Source: Amycolatopsis bullii
GTDB taxonomy: Bacteria; Actinomycetota; Actinomycetes; Mycobacteriales; Pseudonocardiaceae
NCBI RefSeq assembly: GCF_014654205.1
Contig: NZ_BNAW01000016.1
Coordinates: 1 to 64,000, forward strand
Direction: 5' to 3'
DNA: 64,000 nt
This document shows positions 59,131 through 64,000 of the stretch, piece by piece (position 1 is the first letter of the stretch; each line of letters begins with the position of its first letter). Position numbers and translations under genes: made by a program. The notes below the pieces were generated by a model, which saw nothing but the letters and a program-made list of their open reading frames with translations, was not told where the DNA came from and ran no database searches.

Positions 59131-60010
59131 GTAACTTGAAGGCGTCCCGCAGCTCGGCGAGGACGCGCCCCGGCTCGCGCAGATCGACGGCCGTCGCCCG
59201 GATGGTGACCCAGCCTCGCCCGGCCATCCGCTCGTCCCGCTCGGCATCGTGCTCGTGCCGCTCCTCGTGTGCGGCGAACCCGTCGTACTCGAGCGCGATG
59301 CGCAACTCGGGCCACGCGATGTCGAGGACGTAGAGGCGGCGACCGTCGACGGTGGTGATCTCTAACTGCGCCTCCGGGACCGGGAACCCGGCCTCGACCA
59401 CGATCAGCCGGAGGATGCTCTCCGGGGGCGATTCGGCCTTCCCGGTCGCCAGAGCCAGCAGCATCTGCGCCCTGTGGATACCTCGCCGATCCCGACGGTC
59501 GATGAGGCGGTCCCGGACGTTCTTCCGCAGGGTCTGGCGGTGGTCATCCGGTAGTCCCGCCATCGCCTGGTCGACCCCGGCGAACGCGGTTCGATCATCG
59601 CCCGAGCACAGGTGATCGGCGAGGGCGAGGTCGAGCGAAAACACCGGGAGCCCCTTGAGTTCGAGCACATCGGCGGGCTGGTATTCGGCCCGGTGCACGA
59701 CCAGTCCCGGCTTCGATCGAGCCCGCTTCTCCGGTGGTACGGAGAGTTGGATCGTCGTGTCCGCAACCGCCGAAATGCCATGCAGGGCAAGGGAAGTCGC
59801 GCCCGAGAGCACTGCCGGCGGCCCGACGTGGATCAACGCCGCCTGCGCCAGCGTCGGCAGATTCAGCGAGTCGGCGGCGTGGATGAGCACGCCACGCCAA
59901 GGCTGCGCGAGTACCCCTGTCGCCAGCCCTTTGAGCACCGCTCGGCGCCCCAGGATCTTGTCGGCCTCGGCGCGCGAAACCGCTCCGTGCGGCCCTCCCC
60001 AATCGATCAC
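59090..60010 (-). CDS. AbiEi-like + DUF559 (Vsr-like nuclease fold) protein
   Basis: A 306-residue protein. The N-terminal half (about 1-130) resembles AbiEi-type antitoxin winged-helix proteins (G-V-L-I-H-A, L-S-G-A-T-S-L-A-L-H-G); the C-terminal DUF559 domain (about 195-295) has P-E-S-I-L-R, V-L-D-I-A-W-P, A-L-E-Y-D-G-F and G-W-V-T-I-R, the E-D-E-D layout of Vsr/restriction-like nucleases. Function unknown. The final H-H-A-C-L-E-R-H-H-A is encoded by the palindromic repeats. GTG start without ribosome binding site; GATTCT 7 nt upstream may be its -10. Confidence 0.8.
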   Translation of the reverse strand: MIDWGGPHGAVSRAEADKILGRRAVLKGLATGVLAQPWRGVLIHAADSLNLPTLAQAALIHVGPPAVLSGATSLALHGISAVADTTIQLSVPPEKRARSKPGLVVHRAEYQPADVLELKGLPVFSLDLALADHLCSGDDRTAFAGVDQAMAGLPDDHRQTLRKNVRDRLIDRRDRRGIHRAQMLLALATGKAESPPESILRLIVVEAGFPVPEAQLEITTVDGRRLYVLDIAWPELRIALEYDGFAAHEERHEHDAERDERMAGRGWVTIRATAVDLREPGRVLAELRDAFKLRSGHHACLERHHA

Positions 60011-60023
60011 GTAATCGAGAATC

Positions 60024-60051
60024 GGCCCTTCCCGTGGAGAAGGGAAGGGCC
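60024..60051. terminator. Hairpin near the DUF559 start
   Basis: GGCCCTTCCC (60024-60033) pairs exactly with GGGAAGGGCC (60042-60051), 8-nt loop, followed on the plus strand by CTTTCT. It may end transcripts of the upstream amidohydrolase gene or plus-strand read-through. Confidence 0.5.
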
Positions 60052-60061
60052 TTTCTCGTGA

Positions 60062-60093
60062 CCTGTGGATAACTCGCTATGCCTGTGGATAAC
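60062..60093 (-). other. Two perfect DnaA-box matches
   Basis: CCTGTGGATAAC occurs at 60062-60073 and 60082-60093; each contains the reverse complement of TTATCCACA, the consensus DnaA box, 20 bp apart in the same orientation. A partial third (CCTGTGCGG) follows. No dnaA/dnaN or AT-rich unwinding region is present. Confidence 0.6.
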
Positions 60094-60107
60094 CCTGTGC
60101 GGAAAGA

Positions 60108-60157
60108 GGCATCACGCGTGACTGGACGGGCATCATGCGTGACTGGAGGGGCATCAC
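60108..60157. repeat. Right cluster of palindromic 21-bp repeats, inverted
   Basis: Units starting GGCATCAC/TGCGTGACTGGA at 60108-60128 and 60129-60149, and a partial third from 60150. They are related to the left cluster but in inverted orientation, so the DUF559 gene is bracketed by inverted repeats. The third unit runs into the stop codon of the amidohydrolase gene. Confidence 0.75.
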
Positions 60158-61458
60158 TACGCGAGGGTGGTTAGGGCTGTGTGGACCAGGGTTCGGACTC
60201 CGCAGAGGAGGGCTCGCTCGTCGAGGACGAACGTGGGGCGGTGGATGTCCGATTGGGGGGCGGGCGGGCCGGACCAGACGCCGAGGCGGGCGAAGGCTCC
60301 CTGGACGTGCTCCAGGTACCAGCCGAAGTCCTCGCCGCCCGAGGACTGCTCGGTGGGGGCCACCGCGCCCTCGCCGAGGGCCGCTTCCACGCCCGCGCGC
60401 ATCAGGGCCGTCGACTCCGGGTCGGAGACCACCGGGGGGACGCCGCGGCGGTAGTCCAGGTGGAAGCCGACGCCCGTGGGGGCCAGCAGGGACTCCACCG
60501 AGGAGGCGACCAGCGGCTCCAGGGCCGTCCAGACCTCGTGGTCGGCCGTCCGCAGCGTCCCACGCAGGACGCCGTCCTGCGGGACCGCGTTGGCCGCCTG
60601 GCCCGCGTGGACCGCTCCCCAGACCAGGATCGTCCCGGAACGCGGGTCGACGCGGCGGGAGAGCACCGCGGGCAGGGACGTGATCACCGTGCCCAGCGCG
60701 TGCACCAGGTCCGCCGTCAGGTGCGGCCGGGACGTGTGGCCGCCCGGCGACGTCAGGCGCAGCTCGATCAGGTCCGCCGCCGACGTCAGCGCGCCGACGC
60801 GCATCCCCACCGACCCCACTTCGAGCCGCGGGTCGACGTGCAGGCCGTAGATCCGCTCGACGCCGTCCAGCGCGCCCGCCGCGATCATGTCCAGAGCTCC
60901 CCCGGGCATGACCTCCTCGGCCGGCTGGAAGATCAGCCGCACCCGGCCCGGCAGCTCCGGCGCGCCGGCCAGCGCGCGGGCCGCGCCCAGCAGGATCGCC
61001 GTGTGGGCGTCGTGGCCGCACATGTGCGCCGCGCCCTCGGTCGTCGACGCGTAGGGCAGCCCGGTCGCCTCCGTCAGCGGCAGGGCGTCCATGTCCGCGC
61101 GCAGCGCCACGCACCGCTCACCACTGCCGATGTCGCAGACGACGCCGGTGCCGCCCGGCAGCACCCAGGGCTTGAGACCGACCGAGCGCAACAGCGTGAC
61201 GACCAGTTCCGTGGTCGCGAACTCGTGCCGCGACAGCTCCGGGTGCGCGTGGATGTGCCGCCGCCAGGCGAGCACGTCGGTCGCGTTGGCGCGCAGCCAG
61301 TCGTCCAGCCAGAACGGGCCACGGCCCGCACCAAGGTCCTCCACGGGAGCCATGCTTACGCCCGCTTCGGAGATGAGCGCTTCGGACCCCTCCATGGGGT
61401 TGATGATGCGCCCTTGGGGGTCGCCTGGAACGTCCGGTCGTGAGTCCAACACCGTCAC
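60157..61458 (-). CDS. M20 family amidohydrolase (AmiA-like)
   Basis: A 433-residue metallo-amidohydrolase: A-L-R-A-D-M-D-A-L-P, the metal-ligand motifs C-G-H-D-A-H-T-A, P-A-E-E and Y-G-L-H-V-D, and late S-S-G-G-E-D-F. The family hydrolyses N-acyl amino acids, indole-acetyl or hippuryl amides; the M. tuberculosis homologue in this position is amiA1, from memory. GTG with GGAGGAGG upstream. The 197 bp upstream hold no gene. Confidence 0.9.
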   Translation of the reverse strand: MTVLDSRPDVPGDPQGRIINPMEGSEALISEAGVSMAPVEDLGAGRGPFWLDDWLRANATDVLAWRRHIHAHPELSRHEFATTELVVTLLRSVGLKPWVLPGGTGVVCDIGSGERCVALRADMDALPLTEATGLPYASTTEGAAHMCGHDAHTAILLGAARALAGAPELPGRVRLIFQPAEEVMPGGALDMIAAGALDGVERIYGLHVDPRLEVGSVGMRVGALTSAADLIELRLTSPGGHTSRPHLTADLVHALGTVITSLPAVLSRRVDPRSGTILVWGAVHAGQAANAVPQDGVLRGTLRTADHEVWTALEPLVASSVESLLAPTGVGFHLDYRRGVPPVVSDPESTALMRAGVEAALGEGAVAPTEQSSGGEDFGWYLEHVQGAFARLGVWSGPPAPQSDIHRPTFVLDERALLCGVRTLVHTALTTLA

Positions 61459-61636
61459 GCCGCACCTCCTCCCGCAACACGGGTAACCCGCGCAGCGGCT
61501 GGGGTCACGCGTCGTGCCGATCGATCTGTCGTACGCATTTGCAGACGATCGTGCACCATGCAGGCGGCAAGCCGCGCCTCGAAAACGGCCGTCCGAGACG
61601 GCCGGTACCGGATCTGCGTTGAACGGCGTGCACTAG

Positions 61637-61651
61637 TTCGGCAAAGCCGAA
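61637..61651 (-). terminator. Short hairpin after the small membrane protein gene
   Basis: TTCGGC-AAA-GCCGAA, a perfect 6-bp stem, just downstream (minus strand) of the stop at 61656. Weak as a terminator because no T-run follows. Confidence 0.4.
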
Positions 61652-61655
61652 AACC

Positions 61656-61955
61656 TCAGGACCCCTTGGCCCGCTTCGAACGGATCTTGCGCCCCCAGAT
61701 CACGATGCCGAGCAGGACGACCGCGAGCAGGCCCGCGACCAGCTTGTTCTTGGTCTTCTCGCTGTTCGCCTTGTCCGTCTGGGCCGGGTCGAGCACCGGG
61801 CCCGGTGGCTGGGTCTGCGCCAGGACCGGGGCCACGGACGCGTGCGCCACGCTCACCGTGACGGCGGACGGCCGCGCGAGCGCCACTGCCGGTGACGCGG
61901 TGAACAGCACCGCCCCGAGCAGCCCGACCAGGACCAGACCCCGCAGTTTCGCCAT
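61656..61955 (-). CDS. Small exported membrane protein, unknown function
   Basis: A 99-residue protein with an N-terminal signal peptide-like helix (about 4-25, A-L-A), an extracytoplasmic linker and a C-terminal membrane helix (about 70-88) with a Lys/Arg-rich end. It resembles a sorting tail but has no LPxTG motif. AAAGGA precedes the ATG. It lies 49 bp downstream of meaB. Confidence 0.65.
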   Translation of the reverse strand: MAKLRGLVLVGLLGAVLFTASPAVALARPSAVTVSVAHASVAPVLAQTQPPGPVLDPAQTDKANSEKTKNKLVAGLLAVVLLGIVIWGRKIRSKRAKGS

Positions 61956-62004
61956 GTCATCCTTTCGCCACGACCAGGCATTCTGCCCACGCATCGCCCG
62001 CACG

Positions 62005-62988
62005 TCAGCCACCGAACGCGTCGAGGATCCGCTGTGCACCGAGGGTAGCCGTCAGTTCACCGTCCCGCACCGCCCGTTCGACGTCGGGAACGACCGTTCG
62101 CACGTCCGGATGCACCGCCAGCCGACCGAGCAGCTGCTCGCGCACCATCGCCCAGGTCCAGTCGACCTGCTGCTGCCGCCGCCGGGCGTCCAGTTCGCCG
62201 GACGCCGTCAGCGTCTCGCGGTGCTGCTCGATGGCGCCCCAGACCTCGTCGAGCCGCAGGTTGTGCAGGCCGCTGCAGGTCAGCACCGGCGGCGTCCACG
62301 ACGCTTCGGGCCCGTAGATCATCCGCAACGCGCCCGCCAGCTCCCGCGCGGCCCGCCGGGCGTCCCGCTCGTGGTCGCCGTCGGCCTTGTTGACCGCGAT
62401 GACGTCGGCGAGCTCCAGCACGCCCTTCTTGATGCCCTGGAGCTGGTCACCGGTGCGGGCCAGCGTCAGGAACAGGAAGCAGTCGACCATGTTCGCGACG
62501 GTCACTTCGGACTGTCCGACCCCGACCGTCTCGACCAGCACCACGTCGTAGCCGGCCGCCTCCATCAGCACGATCGTCTCGCGGGTCGCCCGCGCGACCC
62601 CGCCCAGCGTCCCGGACGTCGGCGACGGCCGGATGAACGCTCGCGGGTCGACCGCCAGCCGCGCCATCCGGGTCTTGTCGCCGAGGATCGACCCGCCGGT
62701 CCGCGTCGACGACGGGTCCACCGCCAGCACGGCGACGCGGTGCCCCGCCGCGGTCAGGTCCGTGCCCAGCTGGTCGATGAATGTCGACTTGCCGACACCG
62801 GGCACGCCGGTGATGCCGACCCGCCGGGCGCCGCCGGCCGACGGCAGCAGCTCGACCAGCAGCTCCTGCGCCAGCGCCCGGTGGTCCTCCCGCTGCGACT
62901 CGACCAGCGTGATCGCCTTCGACAGCGTCCCGCGGTCCCCCGCGAGGACGCCCTTGGCGTAGGCGGTGACGTCGATCTTGCGCGGCAA
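62005..62988 (-). CDS. meaB: Methylmalonyl-CoA mutase-associated GTPase
   Basis: A 327-residue G3E GTPase that loads and protects adenosylcobalamin in methylmalonyl-CoA mutase. P-loop G-V-P-G-V-G-K-S-T, D-P-S-S-T-R-T-G-G-S-I-L-G-D-K-T-R-M and N-K-A-D are intact. The start is TTG, 3 bp after the mutase stop, with AGGAG 9 bases upstream. Confidence 0.94.
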   Translation of the reverse strand: MPRKIDVTAYAKGVLAGDRGTLSKAITLVESQREDHRALAQELLVELLPSAGGARRVGITGVPGVGKSTFIDQLGTDLTAAGHRVAVLAVDPSSTRTGGSILGDKTRMARLAVDPRAFIRPSPTSGTLGGVARATRETIVLMEAAGYDVVLVETVGVGQSEVTVANMVDCFLFLTLARTGDQLQGIKKGVLELADVIAVNKADGDHERDARRAARELAGALRMIYGPEASWTPPVLTCSGLHNLRLDEVWGAIEQHRETLTASGELDARRRQQQVDWTWAMVREQLLGRLAVHPDVRTVVPDVERAVRDGELTATLGAQRILDAFGG

Positions 62989-62991
62989 CGG

Positions 62992-64000
62992 TCAGGACTC
63001 CTGCGCCGACAGCTGACCGAGCAGGTCGATGGCGGCGTCCGCGAGCACCGTGCCGGGCCCGAAGATCGCCGCCGCCCCGGCCTCGCGCAGCGCCGGGTAG
63101 TCCTGCGGCGGGATGACGCCGCCGACGACGACCATGATGTCCTCGCGCCCCAGCTCGGCCAGCTCGTGCCGCAGCGCGGGCACCAGCGAGAGGTGCCCGG
63201 CGGCCAGCGACGAGACGCCGACGACGTGCACGTCCGCCTCGATCGCCTGCCGCGCCACCTCGGCCGGGGTGGAGAACAGCGGGCCGACGTCGACGTCGAA
63301 GCCGAGGTCGGCGAAGCCGGTGGCGATCACCTTCTGGCCGCGGTCGTGGCCGTCCTGGCCCATCTTCGCGACGAGGATCCGCGGGCGGCGGCCCTCCTCG
63401 GCGGCGAACTCCTCGACCAGCTGACGGGCCTTTTCGACGTTCTGCGTCTTCCCCACCTCCTCGCGGTACACCCCCGAGATGGTCCGGATCTGGCCGGAGT
63501 GCCGTCCCCAGATCTTCTCGAGCGCGTCGGAGATCTCGCCGACGGTGGCCTTCGCGCGAGCCGCGTCGATGGCCAGTTCCAGGAGGTTGCCCCCATTGCC
63601 CGCGCCCTCGGTGAGCCGCCGCAGGGCGTCCTCGGTGGCCGCGGAGTCGCGTTCCGACCGCAGCCGCCGCAGCTTCTCCAGCTGCTGCGCGCGGACGCCG
63701 GCGTTGTCGACCTTCAGCACTTCGATGTCGATGTCGTCGGTGACCTGGTACTTGTTGACGCCGATCACCGGCTGCCGCCCGGAGTCGATGCGGGCCTGCG
63801 TGCGCGCGGCGGCCTCCTCGATGCGCAGCTTCGGGATGCCCGCGTCGATCGCCTTGGCCATGCCGCCGGCCTGCTCGACCTCGGTGATGTGGCCCCACGC
63901 CTTGCGGGCGAGGTCGTAGGTCAGCTTCTCGACGAACGCGCTGCCGCCCCACGGGTCGATCACGCGGGTGGTGCCGGACTCCTGCTGCAGCAGCAGCTGG
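62992..64000 (-). CDS. mutB: Methylmalonyl-CoA mutase large subunit (5' part outside window)
   Basis: The C-terminal 335 residues of the mutase; the frame stays open to the window edge. Visible are the end of the substrate barrel (V-I-D-P-W-G-G-S, V-N-K-Y) and the cobalamin-binding Rossmann domain with D-G-H-D-R-G, whose His ligates cobalt. It interconverts methylmalonyl-CoA and succinyl-CoA, downstream of the AccA3-AccD5 carboxylase. meaB follows 3 bp later. Confidence 0.95.
   Translation of the reverse strand, partial: QLLLQQESGTTRVIDPWGGSAFVEKLTYDLARKAWGHITEVEQAGGMAKAIDAGIPKLRIEEAAARTQARIDSGRQPVIGVNKYQVTDDIDIEVLKVDNAGVRAQQLEKLRRLRSERDSAATEDALRRLTEGAGNGGNLLELAIDAARAKATVGEISDALEKIWGRHSGQIRTISGVYREEVGKTQNVEKARQLVEEFAAEEGRRPRILVAKMGQDGHDRGQKVIATGFADLGFDVDVGPLFSTPAEVARQAIEADVHVVGVSSLAAGHLSLVPALRHELAELGREDIMVVVGGVIPPQDYPALREAGAAAIFGPGTVLADAAIDLLGQLSAQES

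Noticed and set aside
60062-60093. Replication origin
   Set aside because: Only two DnaA-box matches, no AT-rich region and no dnaA, dnaN or gyrase genes nearby.
59068-60157. CRISPR array
   Set aside because: Repeats are contiguous 21-22 bp palindromes without unique spacers, inverted on the two sides, and no cas gene is present.

Overview
The window is GC-rich, densely coding actinobacterial chromosome with many GTG starts, many apparently leaderless genes, acyl-CoA carboxylase genes with an epsilon subunit, and F420-type and ECF41-type genes. Gene content and codon style suggest Pseudonocardiaceae, most likely an Amycolatopsis-like organism; that is inference, as no rRNA or marker gene is present. 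From memory, the backbone follows the Mycobacterium tuberculosis order Rv3278c to Rv3305c: PH-domain protein, birA, accD5, accE5, maf, accA3, glpD, lpdA, a gamma-glutamylcyclotransferase-like gene and an amiA-type amidohydrolase. Accessory blocks are spliced between these landmarks, mainly 12.2-33.1 kb and 35-42.8 kb.

Layout. 0-8.3 kb: end of a secreted proline-rich protein, GtrA-like membrane protein, an efflux pump with an NmrA-type reductase, two LuxR-type regulators, a two-component system (RR-HK) and histidinol-phosphatase. 8.3-9.6 kb: a TNT-domain (NAD-glycohydrolase toxin) gene followed by a small overlapping gene, a probable toxin-immunity pair closed by an 18-bp-stem terminator. 9.7-13.3 kb: HMG-CoA lyase, PH-domain protein, birA and a divergent cell-wall hydrolase. 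13.3-33.1 kb: accessory regulators paired with redox or small enzymes: a second two-component system, an old-yellow-enzyme homologue next to an ECF41 sigma factor with its own predicted promoter, a methyltransferase-TetR pair behind two tandem palindromes, LysR, GlxA, HxlR, TetR and MarR regulators each next to an oxidoreductase or small enzyme, and a third two-component system.

33.2-43.5 kb: accD5-accE5, then a MarR/F420-type oxidoreductase operon with a double operator, then a Ro60 (TROVE) locus: two tandem Y-RNA-like noncoding RNAs directly upstream of the rsr gene. The second RNA carries a circularly permuted tRNA-like module (T arm, closed acceptor stem, D arm); the first is a reduced version. 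This is the most unusual system in the window. A PadR-controlled drug exporter, a secreted GH3 beta-glucosidase and maf follow. 43.6-58.5 kb: dicarboxylate symporter, accA3 (biotin carboxylase/BCCP), DUF1707 proteins, the glycerol operon glpFK divergent from glpD, a class F sortase with two related secreted proteins, and lpdA. 58.6-64 kb: a DUF559 gene bracketed by short palindromic repeats with two perfect DnaA-box matches, an M20 amidohydrolase, meaB, and the 3' part of methylmalonyl-CoA mutase, which continues beyond the window.

How it fits together. birA, accD5/accE5, accA3, mutB and meaB form a biotin- and B12-dependent acyl-CoA (propionyl/methylmalonyl) module spread over the window. 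glpF, glpK and glpD handle glycerol uptake and oxidation. The 13-33 kb block is a run of small, self-regulated stress or detoxification cassettes. No insertion sequence, phage, CRISPR array or rRNA gene was found.
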